The notes: a model not told the origin generated them from the sequence alone. A stretch of 64,000 nucleotides of DNA from Rickettsiella grylli (GCF_000168295.1 NZ_AAQJ02000001.1:831001-895000), one strand, 5' to 3'; shown: positions 54,618 through 63,779, counted from the first letter of the stretch. Translations and numbers: made by a program.

Positions 54618-54929
54618 ATGGCCAATTGGGTTAATGTGATCGATGCAGAAAGTCTTCCTGTCGGTAGTTATCACGTATTTCATTGGAATAGTTTATCCTT
54701 ATTAATTTTCAATCTAAAAGGCGAATTTTATGCATTAAAAAATTCATGTACGCACGAAGATCAGTCCCTGGAAGGTGGTGAAATTGAAGGAGAAGAAATC
54801 ATTTGCCCGTGGCACGGTGCTGGTTTTTGCATTAAAACAGGGGCTGCAACGCGCGCGCCTGCTTTTATGGGAATTAAAACCTACCCTGCTCGATTAATGG
54901 ATGGGATTGTTCAAGTCGCGCTTGAATAA
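54618..54929 (+). CDS. Rieske-type ferredoxin (SUF-associated)
   Basis: 103-residue Rieske 2Fe-2S protein with C44-x-H46 (SCTHEDQSLEGG) and C63-x2-H66 (CPWHGAGFC), the normal ligand set. There is no oxygenase partner nearby, so it is an electron-transfer or cluster-linked small protein as found at the end of other suf operons. A fair ribosome-binding site (GGAGAG) precedes the ATG. It is the last gene of the operon; 230 bases to the next gene hold only small repeats. Confidence 0.92.
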   Translation: MANWVNVIDAESLPVGSYHVFHWNSLSLLIFNLKGEFYALKNSCTHEDQSLEGGEIEGEEIICPWHGAGFCIKTGAATRAPAFMGIKTYPARLMDGIVQVALE

Positions 54930-55048
54930 CGTTTAGAATCTTCACTTCTCGAATGAACAAACGCTTCAATTGTTTATTCTGTGAACACGCGTTGTCGAGT
55001 CAATCCTGTAAATGCGTTCAAACGCTTTTACACATATTTTTACACAAT

Positions 55049-55078
55049 CTACACACAGAAATTGTGAATAATATCACG
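55049..55078 (+). repeat. 30-bp direct repeat, copy 1
   Basis: A 30-base sequence beginning CTACACACAGAAATTGTGAA is repeated exactly at 55621-55650. The two copies are 572 bases apart and bracket the brnTA remnant and the duplicated nnrD fragment. It marks the edge of a rearrangement. Confidence 0.8.
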
Positions 55079-55182
55079 AAATGACCGTTAGGTTTACGTA
55101 TCGTTTCAACAATATTCGTCTTATTGGAGCAGGTTATTGGAGAAAGAGGAAACGCATTTATGAAAAAAACCAAAAGAATTAA
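55072..55182 (+). pseudogene. Truncated BrnT-like toxin remnant
   Basis: A frame with no start codon of its own reads FNNIRLIGAGYWRKRKRIYE then a stop at 55180-55182. This matches the end of BrnT toxins (IRIISARKATKRERKIYE type). It overlaps the start of the antitoxin gene, the usual arrangement in brnTA. The N-terminal two thirds are gone, replaced upstream by the 30-bp repeat, so the toxin is inactive. Confidence 0.55.
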
Positions 55183-55405
55183 TTATACTGATGAGCCCAT
55201 TGGAAAAATCAAAATAATTCCTGATTTTTTGCCAAAACCGCATCAGTTAGTATTAAAAACTGAAACTAAAAAAATTACTTTATCGTTAACTAAAGAAAGC
55301 CTTGAATTTTTTAAGGATGAGGCTGAAAAGCATCATACAAATTATCAGAGTATGATACGAGAGTTACTCGCTCAGTATGCTGCCCATTATAGGGGAAATC
55401 GGTAA
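55160..55405 (+). CDS. BrnA-like antitoxin, orphan
   Basis: 81 residues from the ATG at 55160 (frame open back to 55124). KITLSLTKESLEFFKDEAEKHHTNYQSMIRELLAQYAAHY is a ribbon-helix-helix DNA-binding region of the BrnA antitoxin/COG3514 type. BrnA binds its toxin and represses the operon. Here the toxin is truncated, so this is an orphan antitoxin, perhaps kept for regulation, for protection against other BrnT toxins, or just not yet lost. Confidence 0.7.
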   Translation: MKKTKRINYTDEPIGKIKIIPDFLPKPHQLVLKTETKKITLSLTKESLEFFKDEAEKHHTNYQSMIRELLAQYAAHYRGNR

Positions 55406-55455
55406 AAAACAATCTCTCCTCCACCTAGATGATAACTTTCACGGCTAATGTTCCA

Positions 55456-55622
55456 CTGGCCCGGTTCGTTCTCAGTGTATTTCAGTTGACGAGTTGATGT
55501 AAGTAATCCATTAGATCACTCGTTAATAGCCCGCGTTCATTTTTGATACAGCCGCTCTATCATCTGCTGTTGTAAGTAAGACACCACATTCTGCAGCACC
55601 CTGTAAAGAAAATCCTTGGGCT
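55456..55622 (-). pseudogene. Duplicated 3' fragment of nnrD
   Basis: This stretch is a degenerate copy, about 80 per cent identical by eye, of 57090-57263, which covers the last ~48 codons and downstream bases of nnrD. Shared landmarks include ACCCGGTTCGTT/GCCCGGTTCGTT, GAGTTGATGTAAGTAATCCA and AAGAAAATCCTTGGGCTA. It is not open through its length and has no start. With the second 30-bp repeat directly adjoining, it shows past duplication across this patch. Confidence 0.75.
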
Positions 55623-55650
55623 ACACACAGAAATTGTGAATAATATCACG
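55621..55650 (+). repeat. 30-bp direct repeat, copy 2
   Basis: Exact copy of 55049-55078. It begins within the last bases of the duplicated nnrD fragment and ends 6 bases before the 3' end of the DoxX-family gene. Confidence 0.8.
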
Positions 55651-55655
55651 TTAAG

Positions 55656-56513
55656 TCACACGGTATGCTCTATTTGTCCATCGGATTTCATCACACCCAT
55701 GAATCGTTTTAACCAACGAGGTAAATGAAACTGTTTATCTAAAACACCATCAATAGAAAATTCGTCAGCACCTAATACCGCATAGCTCAGAATAAAAACA
55801 CTCCACATGACCGGATATTCCCAACCTCCTCCCGGTGAAGCCCAAATAAAGCCTTTTAAAAAATGATGGCCAATTAGCGTCGCCATCATAAGGTATAAAC
55901 TAGTACTCAAAGCGCCCAAACGGGTCAGTAAACCTAAACCAAGCGAAATGACGCCCGCTAATTCACATAGCCCTGCAAAACGTACAAAAAAGGCGGGATC
56001 GATTACATTTAAATGTTTAAAGGCAGTGACATCCGCTTGAAAAGGAATCTGTCCGGCAAACAATTTTTCAGTACAGTGAGCAATCAGATCAAAGCCAACA
56101 TAAATTCGAATAAAACTTAAATGCCATTCATACGCGGACATATTAAACCGGGTTTGTGGAACATTTCTGAGTTGAATAGGTCGTTTTTTTACATCCTGGT
56201 AAGCAATCGTCAAAAACAAAACCACCAAACATAACAAACTCACCAACAGAGGATATATCGGTTGAAGACTGTGATGTAAACTTAAAATTCGTACCACCGA
56301 TAAAACACTAAAGACTGCAAACAAAAAGGGGATACAGATATAACGGTGCATCATACAAAGCGATAGGATGCCTATTAAACTTAAGAATATGATAAAAAAC
56401 GTAGGATTAGCGGCAAGTTTATCGCGTGTCAACCCAAAAATAGTTAAACTTAATAAAACGCCTAAGAGCGCTAGGTTGACAAAAAATAAATACATTCGTT
56501 TAAACATACTCAT
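55656..56513 (-). CDS. DoxX-family integral membrane protein
   Basis: 285 residues, about eight hydrophobic segments. The second half carries the DoxX pattern: LSFIRIYVGFDLIAHCTEKLF, FAGLCELAGVISLGLGLLTRLGALSTSLYLMMATLIGHHFLKGFIWASPGGGWEYPVMWSVFILSYAVLGADEFSID. DoxX proteins are linked to quinone or sulfur redox and detoxification, but individual roles vary. The N-terminal 110 residues form four TM helices of unknown role. It lies between repeat copy 2 and the decayed IS256 transposase. Confidence 0.82.
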   Translation of the reverse strand: MSMFKRMYLFFVNLALLGVLLSLTIFGLTRDKLAANPTFFIIFLSLIGILSLCMMHRYICIPFLFAVFSVLSVVRILSLHHSLQPIYPLLVSLLCLVVLFLTIAYQDVKKRPIQLRNVPQTRFNMSAYEWHLSFIRIYVGFDLIAHCTEKLFAGQIPFQADVTAFKHLNVIDPAFFVRFAGLCELAGVISLGLGLLTRLGALSTSLYLMMATLIGHHFLKGFIWASPGGGWEYPVMWSVFILSYAVLGADEFSIDGVLDKQFHLPRWLKRFMGVMKSDGQIEHTV

Positions 56514-56569
56514 TCCAAATTAAAAAATAGAGTCTGCAAATAAAATTGTGTAAATAAGTTATAGAGCAT

Positions 56570-57050
56570 TTAAATTCTATCTCCAAACTCGATGGTAAAG
56601 CGAGCCAAAGCAGGTTTCCAATCGCGGATGGGCATAGTCCATTTTTTAGCAATAATTTGCATCGCCAAATAAATTTGTTTAAATGCCGCTTCATCTGAGG
56701 GAAAAACCCGTTTATTTTTTATAAATTTCCGTAAAGTCATATTCAGTGATTCTATCGCATTGGTCGTATAAATCACCTGACGAATTTCAGGGGGATAACC
56801 CAAAAAAAGGAATGACATTTTCCCAATGGCGTAACCAAATTTGGCTAATGGCTGGGTATTGCCCATCCCAGATTTGGTCAAAAACTGTCAAGGCTGTTTC
56901 CGCCTCATCGACTGTCTAATCCCTCAAAACGGGTTTTACCCTGTGGTATGATCTGAGGTTCAAAGGTAGTGCTTCGATCCCGAGGAATCGCTATTTCAGT
57001 TTCTCCGTATTCCCCTTTAATAACCTTAGGTATGATTAATTCTATTACTA
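56570..57050 (-). pseudogene. Decayed IS256-family transposase
   Basis: Three out-of-frame pieces of one mutator-type (IS256) transposase on the minus strand. The N-terminal piece (GETEIAIPRDRSTTFEPQII, about 57025-56915) is joined, after loss of the middle of the protein, to a piece reading ETALTVFDQIWDGQYPAISQ, and this shifts frame at a T-run near 56815 to EIRQVIYTTNAIESLN and KKWTMPIRDWKPALARFTIE, ending at 56570. Most of the DDE core is missing, so it is inactive. No intact terminal repeats were seen. Confidence 0.82.
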
Positions 57051-57118
57051 ATTACACAACTTAGTTTATAGACTCTAAAAACATACGTCCCAGTAACCCG
57101 GTTCGTTTTGAGTAGTTT

Positions 57119-57946
57119 TCAATTAACGAGTTGATGTAAGTAATCCATTAAATCACTCGCTAATAACCCGCGTTCACCTTTTGATACAGCCGCTTTATCG
57201 CCTGCCGTTGCATGTAAGTAGACACCACATTCTGCAGCACCTTGTAAAGAAAATCCTTGGGCTAACAGTCCACCAATCACACCACTTAAAACATCGCCCA
57301 TACCACCGCTGGCCATACCCGGGTTCCCTGCAAGACACATACATAAGGATTTGCGGGTACACACCAGCGTCTGTGCTCCTTTTAAAACAATCACGCCACC
57401 GTAGCGTTTTTGAAGCGCTTTAACGGCTTCTATTCGATTCGCTTGAATTGCTTTTACTGAGCACTCTAATAAACGTGCAGCCTCACCCGGATGCGGTGTA
57501 AGTATCCAATGATTTGATTTTTTAGGTTGTTTTTTTGCCAATACGTTTAAACCATCCGCATCCACAACCTTGACATGCGAAGTCTTTAAAAGCACTGTCA
57601 TCACGTGTTCCGATGTGCGTGACTGACCTAAACCTGTTCCAACAACCACAACGTTTGCTTTTTTTAGTAATGGCATGAGGTCGCGACTTGTTTTGAGCGT
57701 ATGCGCCATAATTTCAGGGCGCCCGTTCATAATCGGTGTAATGGATTCTGCTTGTGTCGCCACACTCACTAAACCTGCACCCACACGCAATGCAGCTTCT
57801 GCGGCTAAACGCGCTGCCCCCGTCATTCCCTGATAACCACCAATAACAAGCACATGACCAAATAAGCCTTTATGTGCATCTCGAGGACGAGGGCTTAAAT
57901 ACGTCTTAAAATGTTTAAATTGTATAGGAGAAGCGTCTTGTTTCAT
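57119..57946 (-). CDS. nnrD: ADP-dependent NAD(P)H-hydrate dehydratase
   Basis: Repairs hydrated NADH and NADPH. It is a stand-alone C-terminal YjeF-type domain of 275 residues; the epimerase domain that is fused in E. coli NnrDE is absent here and would have to be encoded elsewhere. Conserved motifs: GHVLVIGGYQGMTGAARLAAEAALRVGAGLVSVAT, VVVGTGLGQS, VVDADGLNVLA, ILTPHPGEAARLL, VIVLKGAQTLV and the catalytic GNPGMASGGMGDVLSGVIGGLLAQG. Its 3' end is duplicated at 55456-55622. It follows gshB on the same strand after 76 bases. Confidence 0.94.
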   Translation of the reverse strand: MKQDASPIQFKHFKTYLSPRPRDAHKGLFGHVLVIGGYQGMTGAARLAAEAALRVGAGLVSVATQAESITPIMNGRPEIMAHTLKTSRDLMPLLKKANVVVVGTGLGQSRTSEHVMTVLLKTSHVKVVDADGLNVLAKKQPKKSNHWILTPHPGEAARLLECSVKAIQANRIEAVKALQKRYGGVIVLKGAQTLVCTRKSLCMCLAGNPGMASGGMGDVLSGVIGGLLAQGFSLQGAAECGVYLHATAGDKAAVSKGERGLLASDLMDYLHQLVN

Positions 57947-58022
57947 ACCAATCTCTCCTTAAGTGATTTATCCACACGCCGATCGGGTTCATCCTTCATT
58001 CCAAGAAGAAAAGATGCCATTA

Positions 58023-58973
58023 TCATTTAGAATATTGAGAATAAAGCATATTGATGAATTGATCGCTGATATTACCCTCACAGTGCGCATCAATTTCACG
58101 AACACCGGTCGGGCTCGTGATATTAATTTCAGTCAAATAATCCCCAATAACATCGAGGCCAACAAATAATAGTCCTTTTTCACGTAAAGAAGGACCTACG
58201 CGCTGACAAATCCGATAATCGTTTTTACTGAGTTTAACAACTTTTCCTTTTCCACCCACCGCTAAATTGGCGCGTGTTTCACCCAGCGGTGGAATACGCG
58301 CTAACGCGTAGGGAAATGGTTCGCCATCTATCATCATAATCCGTTTATCGCCTGCTAACACTTCAGTAATATAGCGCTGCACCATCATATAGGATTGATT
58401 GTTTTCCGTTAAGGTTTCTAAGATAACGTGATTATTGGGATCATTGACGCGCAATCGAAAAACGGAGGATCCGCCCATCCCATTTAATGGCTTCGCAATA
58501 ATATCGCCGTGTTTATGCAAAAATTCGAGTGCTGCCTGAAGACGTGATGTCACTAAACTCGGTGGGCAACAGTCTGGAAAATGGAGTGTATACAATTTTT
58601 CATTAAAATCACGTAAGCGTGAAGGATGATTGACAACACCTACACCCTGTTGTTGCGCTTTATCCAGTAATTGGGTGGTATAAATATAGTGCATATCGAT
58701 GGGTGGATCTTTACGCATCAATATCACTGATAACGAGGTTAATGGAATAACACTTTCTTTACCCAAATTAAACCAGGAAGTGTTATCGTCATCAACGTGC
58801 AACGCACGTACATGCGCGTAAGGTTTCTCGTTTACTAAAAAAAGGTCGCGTGCTTCCATATAAACGATGGGCCAATCTCGCTGTTGTGCTGCAAGCAATA
58901 GGGCGAATGTGGTGTCTTTTTTTGGATTAATCTGTTCGATAGGATCCATGACAACGCCAAGTGGTTTAAGCAC
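58023..58973 (-). CDS. gshB: Glutathione synthetase
   Basis: ATP-grasp enzyme that joins gamma-glutamylcysteine and glycine. 316 residues, standard size. Motifs: VMDPIEQINPKKDTTFALLLAAQQRDWPIVYMEARDLF, VILMRKDPPIDMHYIYTTQLLD, IAKPLNGMGGSSVFRL, VQRYITEVLAGDKRIMMIDGEPFPYALARIP, RANLAVGGKGKVVKLS and GLDVIGDYLTEINITSPTGVREID. It lies 3 bases after gshA, so the two glutathione genes form an operon. Confidence 0.97.
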   Translation of the reverse strand: MLKPLGVVMDPIEQINPKKDTTFALLLAAQQRDWPIVYMEARDLFLVNEKPYAHVRALHVDDDNTSWFNLGKESVIPLTSLSVILMRKDPPIDMHYIYTTQLLDKAQQQGVGVVNHPSRLRDFNEKLYTLHFPDCCPPSLVTSRLQAALEFLHKHGDIIAKPLNGMGGSSVFRLRVNDPNNHVILETLTENNQSYMMVQRYITEVLAGDKRIMMIDGEPFPYALARIPPLGETRANLAVGGKGKVVKLSKNDYRICQRVGPSLREKGLLFVGLDVIGDYLTEINITSPTGVREIDAHCEGNISDQFINMLYSQYSK

Positions 58974-58976
58974 GAT

Positions 58977-60287
58977 TTACTCCACTTTTTTTAAAATTTC
59001 AGCGTGCTCGCGGGCTGCTGCTAATACAGCCAGCCGAGCAATAATACCATACACATAAAAACGATTGGCACATTTTCCCTTTTGTTGACCTTTTTTTTCA
59101 GGAATGTTACAGGCCTGCAAAAAAGGTAATGGTTCAAATTGCATCCCCGGTGTATTCAGATTATCACTGACACCACGACCCGTATGGACACGATAAAAAC
59201 CACCCACGACATAGTGCCCGAGGAGATAAACGACAGGTTCTGCAACCGCATCATTCCAGGTTTCAAAGGTGTAAACCCCTTCTTGAATAATCACCTTTTC
59301 AATCGGACGACTTCCTTTCGAAACAGTCATATCACTTCTTTTTTTACGATTAAGCGTGGCAATTTCCTCCGCTTTATCAATCGTTAAAACACCCATTCCA
59401 TAGCTCCCCGCATCCGCCTTAATAACCACATAGGGTTTTTCTTTAATGTGATATTGCGCATATTTTTTTTCAGTCGCGTGTAAAAGTTGTTGCGTTTTTT
59501 CACGCATACATTGTTCACCTTCATGCCGCGCAAAATCAACATCACGACACTGAAAAAAATAAGGGGTAATCAACCACGGATCTAAATCCAGTAATTGTGA
59601 AAATTCCTTTGTCACTTGTTCATAATGATAAAAATGATTTGATTTTAAACGATTATGCCACCCTAAACGAACATTGGGTAAAATAATTTGTTGGATACCT
59701 TGTAATATTTCAGGAATCCCCTGTGATAAATCATTATTTAACAGGATAAAACACGGTAAAAAATCATTCAGTTTGATTTGATCCCCTTGACGTTGAATCG
59801 GCTCCAACTTGATGACATTGCCTGATTTTAATGTCATTTCTTGAGGAGATTGAATCTCCTTTAATAAAGAACCGATTCTCACTTCAAAACCCGCTTTCGT
59901 TAAAATATCTTGTAATGCATACAAATTTTCAAAATAAAAATTATTTCGCGTATGATTTTCAGGGATGAGCGCGATCCGCAAACAACCTGGAACTAAGCGT
60001 TCTAATGTTTCTTGTGCCGCTTGTACCGCCAACGGAATTAATGCTTCATTTAGATTATTGAATCCTGCTGGAAATAAGTTCGTATCCACCGGTGCTAATT
60101 TAAATCCGGCATTACGTAAATCAACTGAGGCATAAAAAGGTGCAGGTGTTTTTCGCCATTGCTCACGCAACCAATTCTCAATGGTCGCTTGTTGGCCAAG
60201 TAAACGTTGTTCTAATTGATGAAGCGGTTCTAAACAATGGGATGCTAAACACGGAATCTCATATCGATTTTCTGATGTTGTGGTCAT
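58977..60287 (-). CDS. gshA: Glutamate-cysteine ligase (TIGR02049 type)
   Basis: First enzyme of glutathione synthesis. 436 residues of the Acidithiobacillus/Legionellales type (TIGR02049), not the enterobacterial GshA. Recognised by YASVDLRNAGFKLAPVDTNLFPAGFNNL, ALIPENHTRNNFYFENLYALQDIL, YVVIKADAGSYGMGVLTIDKAEEI (ATP-binding loop), VIIQEGVYTFETWNDAVAEPVVYLLGHYVVGGFYRVHT and the C-terminal FYVYGIIARLAVLAAAREHAEIL. It directly precedes gshB. A terminator-like palindrome separates it from the ankyrin gene upstream. Confidence 0.93.
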   Translation of the reverse strand: MTTTSENRYEIPCLASHCLEPLHQLEQRLLGQQATIENWLREQWRKTPAPFYASVDLRNAGFKLAPVDTNLFPAGFNNLNEALIPLAVQAAQETLERLVPGCLRIALIPENHTRNNFYFENLYALQDILTKAGFEVRIGSLLKEIQSPQEMTLKSGNVIKLEPIQRQGDQIKLNDFLPCFILLNNDLSQGIPEILQGIQQIILPNVRLGWHNRLKSNHFYHYEQVTKEFSQLLDLDPWLITPYFFQCRDVDFARHEGEQCMREKTQQLLHATEKKYAQYHIKEKPYVVIKADAGSYGMGVLTIDKAEEIATLNRKKRSDMTVSKGSRPIEKVIIQEGVYTFETWNDAVAEPVVYLLGHYVVGGFYRVHTGRGVSDNLNTPGMQFEPLPFLQACNIPEKKGQQKGKCANRFYVYGIIARLAVLAAAREHAEILKKVE

Positions 60288-60312
60288 TGCACTACCCTTA
60301 TTAAAAAGGAAA

Positions 60313-60356
60313 AGGACTTTTTTAGTCTATTTTAACCAATGACTTAAAAAAGTCCT
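60313..60356 (-). terminator. Long palindrome, terminator of the ankyrin gene
   Basis: AGGACTTTTTTAGTC (60313-60327) pairs with GACTTAAAAAAGTCCT (60341-60356) with one bulged base around a 13-base loop. On the minus strand it is followed by TTTTCC and another T-run. It lies 45 bases beyond the ankyrin gene stop and upstream of gshA, so it probably ends ankyrin transcription. Confidence 0.65.
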
Positions 60357-60401
60357 ATCCATACGTTTCAGCAATCGGTTTAGACTGAGAGGGAAAAAAA
60401 T

Positions 60402-61631
60402 TTATAGGTTTGTATAACTGCTCATTGAATGATCCGCACTCCTTTTATTGCTATCTATCTCATAAACCGGTTGCGTTTTAGAAAAAAATGGCATTATAGA
60501 GGCCGTATGATGATTCTGCATTCCATTCTCTAAAGATTTTTCTAGGCACTCATAATACAACTTTTGAACTGAAATATCCCAATAACTAGAAAGTTCATGT
60601 GACTGAAAATAAGGCTTGACCGTCATCAGATCAACGCTTAATACGGTATCAATCAACAGTTTACCGACATGGACGTTATTGGCTTTATCAGCAATTTGTA
60701 AAGCCGACTCACCGGCCAATGTCCTCATCATGGGATCAGCACCCACGTTTAAAAGTGTTGTTAGTATCGTATGCATCGCCGGAGAAAAATTTTCAGAATG
60801 ATGGGCAGCCAATAGAACGGCGGCAATTAAAGGAGTCGTACCGTTTACGCTCTGATGATTAACAGAAGCGCCTCGTTCCAAAAAGAATTTTACCGCTAAA
60901 GGATTAATCCCATAGATCGCGGAAAATAAAGGCGTTTCACCGTAATTGTTAACGGTGTCAATAGGGATGCCTGCTTGATAGAGTTTTTCTAACATCTCCT
61001 GTTTACCTAAAAAAGCCATTGAGTACAAACAGATATTACCCTCGTTATCTTTTGCATGGATATCTATCCCAGGTGTTGCAAGCAATTTTTCGAGTGTCGT
61101 CAGGTCAAGGGTCTTGGCAATCAGATGTAGCGCAGTTTCACCGTTACTATTGACCTCATTAATCAATGCCCCTTTTTTTAAAAGCAACTGAATGATTTTG
61201 TTATCGCCTTTTTTCACTGCACGATGTAAAGGAGTTTCACCCGTTACATCCTTGCTATTAACCTGGGCTCCATCATCTAAAAGTACGTTGATAGCCTCTT
61301 TTGGATCGTTCAGAAGAATAGCCTGCTGTAAATTTAAATCTTTATTTAAGGCCGTCAGCGCTTCTAAAATTTTTTCAAGGGGTAATTTGTAGAGTTGTAA
61401 TGCACAGCGCTTATGAAACGTTTTGGAATAGGAAAAGAACGTTGCGCCGGTTCTTAAGTGATATTGAGATAAAAATTTTTTACAGACATCGGCCCATTTT
61501 TCAAATTCACAAATTGTGAAGGGATCAGAAAATTCAAGCGTGTAAAATGAAGGGGAATTATCGATTAAATGACACGTTTTCTTAAAAACTTTTTTTAAAA
61601 ATTCATCCACGATTGTGATATCCATATTCAT
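60402..61631 (-). CDS. Ankyrin-repeat protein, candidate effector
   Basis: 409 residues. The N-terminal 90 are helical without a recognised domain (VDEFLKKVFKKTCHLIDNSP). Residues about 95-330 hold six to seven ankyrin repeats (VTGETPLHRAVKKGDNKIIQLLLKKGALIN, NGETALHLIAKTLDLTTLEKLL, YGETPLFSAIYGINPLAVKFFLERGASVN, NGTTPLIAAVLLAAHH). The C-terminal tail is hydrophilic and Ser-rich (NKRSADHSMSSYTNL), fitting a Dot/Icm signal region, though that is not diagnostic. There is no signal peptide. An in-frame ATG at 61625 is equally possible as a start. Confidence 0.82.
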   Translation of the reverse strand: MNMDITIVDEFLKKVFKKTCHLIDNSPSFYTLEFSDPFTICEFEKWADVCKKFLSQYHLRTGATFFSYSKTFHKRCALQLYKLPLEKILEALTALNKDLNLQQAILLNDPKEAINVLLDDGAQVNSKDVTGETPLHRAVKKGDNKIIQLLLKKGALINEVNSNGETALHLIAKTLDLTTLEKLLATPGIDIHAKDNEGNICLYSMAFLGKQEMLEKLYQAGIPIDTVNNYGETPLFSAIYGINPLAVKFFLERGASVNHQSVNGTTPLIAAVLLAAHHSENFSPAMHTILTTLLNVGADPMMRTLAGESALQIADKANNVHVGKLLIDTVLSVDLMTVKPYFQSHELSSYWDISVQKLYYECLEKSLENGMQNHHTASIMPFFSKTQPVYEIDSNKRSADHSMSSYTNL

Positions 61632-61814
61632 CCTTTATAAAAAATTATTATATTCATTCCAAATTCAATAAATAACCTCATTGAATCAGTTGACACTGAA
61701 CAACAGGAAGGCAGCAGCATATCACATTGCCTCGTCCTTGCAAAAAGCATACAAAAAACATGACTTTAAAAATAATGTTTAATTCGTTATAGTAGATTTT
61801 TATTCAGTATCTTG

Positions 61815-63779
61815 ATGAGCATGACTTTTTTTCAACGTCTTGGTCGTTTTTTGCTCGGTAAACCCCGTAACCCATTAAATCCTTCGACACAACGCAATAT
61901 TGCTCTAGTCGCTTTTTTAGCGTGGGTGGGTCTGGGTGCCGATGGATTATCGTCTTCGTGTTATGGTCCTGAAGAAGCCTTTATTGCTTTAGGACCTCAT
62001 TACAGTTCATTGGGTCTTTATATTTCTATTGCAACGATTCTCACCGTTTTTGTTATCGCGCTCGCTTACAATCAAGTTATTACGTTGTTTCCCAGTGGTG
62101 GGGGGGGTTATAAAGTTTCTACTCAACTCCTGGGTCCGTATGCTGGACTGATTTCAGGTGCTGCACTTATTGTCGATTATGTCTTAACGATTACAATCTC
62201 TGTAGCCAGCGGTATTGATGCCTTATTGAGCTTACTTCCTTCTTCTTTTTTAAATTATAAATTATTCGCTTGCGCGTTTGTTATTATCGTACTGATTACA
62301 TTAAATTTACGAGGGATGAAAGAATCGATAAAAGTGTTAATGCCTATTTTTTTAGGTTTTGTGGTCACGCACTTTTTTTTAATCATTTATGGTGTTATGG
62401 TCCATAAAAGTACATTACCTCGCGTGTTTTCAGATACGTTCACCACCACTTTTGCAATTTCACAACAAACGGGCTGGTTATTTATTACGGCCTTATTGTT
62501 ACGGGCTTATTCGTTAGGCAGTGGAACTTACACTGGAATTGAAGCCGTTTCTAACAATGTGAATCGACTCATGGAGCCCCGGGTACGCACCGGAAAATGG
62601 ACCATGTTTTATATGGCACTTTCCTTAAGTTTTACCGCCGGCGGGATCATTTTACTTTATTTATTATGGCATGCACATCCTGTCTACGGTCAAACCTTAA
62701 ATGCCGTTGTGTTTCATCACATTTTAGGGGATTCTGCATGGGCGAAAGCCCTCTTAACCCTCACTTTATTGCTTGAAGCCGGCTTACTACTTGTCGGCGC
62801 TAATACCGGTTTTTTAGCCGGCCCCAGTGTATTAGCCAATATGGCCATCGACAGTTGGGTACCCAATCGTTTTCGTCATCTATCCAGTCGTTTAGTGACA
62901 CAAAATGGAATCATTGTATTTGGCATTGCCGCACTCTTGATCCTTTGGTTGAGTGAAGGGCGTGTTTCCTGGCTCGTTATTCTCTATAGCATGAATGTAT
63001 TTTTAACCTTTTCGCTTTCTATTCTGGGTCTGTGCGTTTATTGGGTCACGCATCGAAAGGATGCTTCTTCCCATTGGTTAGGTCGATTCATTTTTTCATC
63101 CTTTGCCTTTTTAGTCACCTTTTGTATCTTGATAACGACACTGATATCAAAATTCACGTTTGGCGGCTGGGTCACCGTCTTCATTACCAGTTTAGTCATT
63201 TTCATTTGCCTATTGGTCAAAAAACATTACACGCTGGTTTTCAAAAAATTACATACGATTGATCTCCTGATGACAAGCACACCGTTAAACGCTTCTAAGC
63301 CTCCCAAACCACTGCAACCGAAAGAAGCGACCGCTGTCATTATGGTCGGGAAACATCGAGGCATTGGTCTGTACAATCTATTATGGGTACTCCGTATGTT
63401 TCCGAATCATTTTAAAAATTTTATATTTGTTACCGTTGGTATCGTTGATGTGGAAAGTTTTAGTGCTCGAAAAGAATTGACAACGATGCAAAAAAATACA
63501 CAGACAATGCTCGATTATTTTATCACCTACTGTCATGAACAAGGCTTAGCGGCAAAAAGTTATGTGGCTTATGGCACTGATCCGACCGAAAAATTAACCC
63601 TGCTTTCTAAAAAAATCATAAAAGAATTTCCAAATTCGATTTTTTTCGCGAGTAAGCTTATTTTCACGAAAGATAATTGGATAACCCGTTTACTGCATAA
63701 CGAAACAGCCATCATGTTACAACGGCGCTTACATTTACTCGGTGCGCAACTTGTTATTTTACCGATGAAAATAGACTGA
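61815..63779 (+). CDS. APC/KUP-type permease related to KimA
   Basis: 654 residues with about twelve TM segments followed by a soluble domain (about 490-654). The opening RFLLGKPRNPLNPSTQRNIALVAFLAWVGLGADGLSSSCYGPEEAF and FPSGGGGYKVSTQLLGPYAGLISGAALIVDYVLTITISVASGIDAL closely follow Bacillus KimA (YdaO), a potassium importer, and related amino-acid/KUP superfamily carriers. The C-terminal part (ATAVIMVGKHRGIGLYNLLWVLRMFPNHFKNFIFVTVGIVDVESF) looks like a UspA-type regulatory fold. Substrate, potassium or amino acid, is not determined. A TTG at 61812 and an ATG at 61821 are alternative starts. Confidence 0.8.
   Translation: MSMTFFQRLGRFLLGKPRNPLNPSTQRNIALVAFLAWVGLGADGLSSSCYGPEEAFIALGPHYSSLGLYISIATILTVFVIALAYNQVITLFPSGGGGYKVSTQLLGPYAGLISGAALIVDYVLTITISVASGIDALLSLLPSSFLNYKLFACAFVIIVLITLNLRGMKESIKVLMPIFLGFVVTHFFLIIYGVMVHKSTLPRVFSDTFTTTFAISQQTGWLFITALLLRAYSLGSGTYTGIEAVSNNVNRLMEPRVRTGKWTMFYMALSLSFTAGGIILLYLLWHAHPVYGQTLNAVVFHHILGDSAWAKALLTLTLLLEAGLLLVGANTGFLAGPSVLANMAIDSWVPNRFRHLSSRLVTQNGIIVFGIAALLILWLSEGRVSWLVILYSMNVFLTFSLSILGLCVYWVTHRKDASSHWLGRFIFSSFAFLVTFCILITTLISKFTFGGWVTVFITSLVIFICLLVKKHYTLVFKKLHTIDLLMTSTPLNASKPPKPLQPKEATAVIMVGKHRGIGLYNLLWVLRMFPNHFKNFIFVTVGIVDVESFSARKELTTMQKNTQTMLDYFITYCHEQGLAAKSYVAYGTDPTEKLTLLSKKIIKEFPNSIFFASKLIFTKDNWITRLLHNETAIMLQRRLHLLGAQLVILPMKID

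Noticed and set aside
56500-57118. Intact IS256 insertion sequence
   Set aside because: The transposase lacks its middle, has at least two frame changes and no visible terminal repeats; scored as a remnant.
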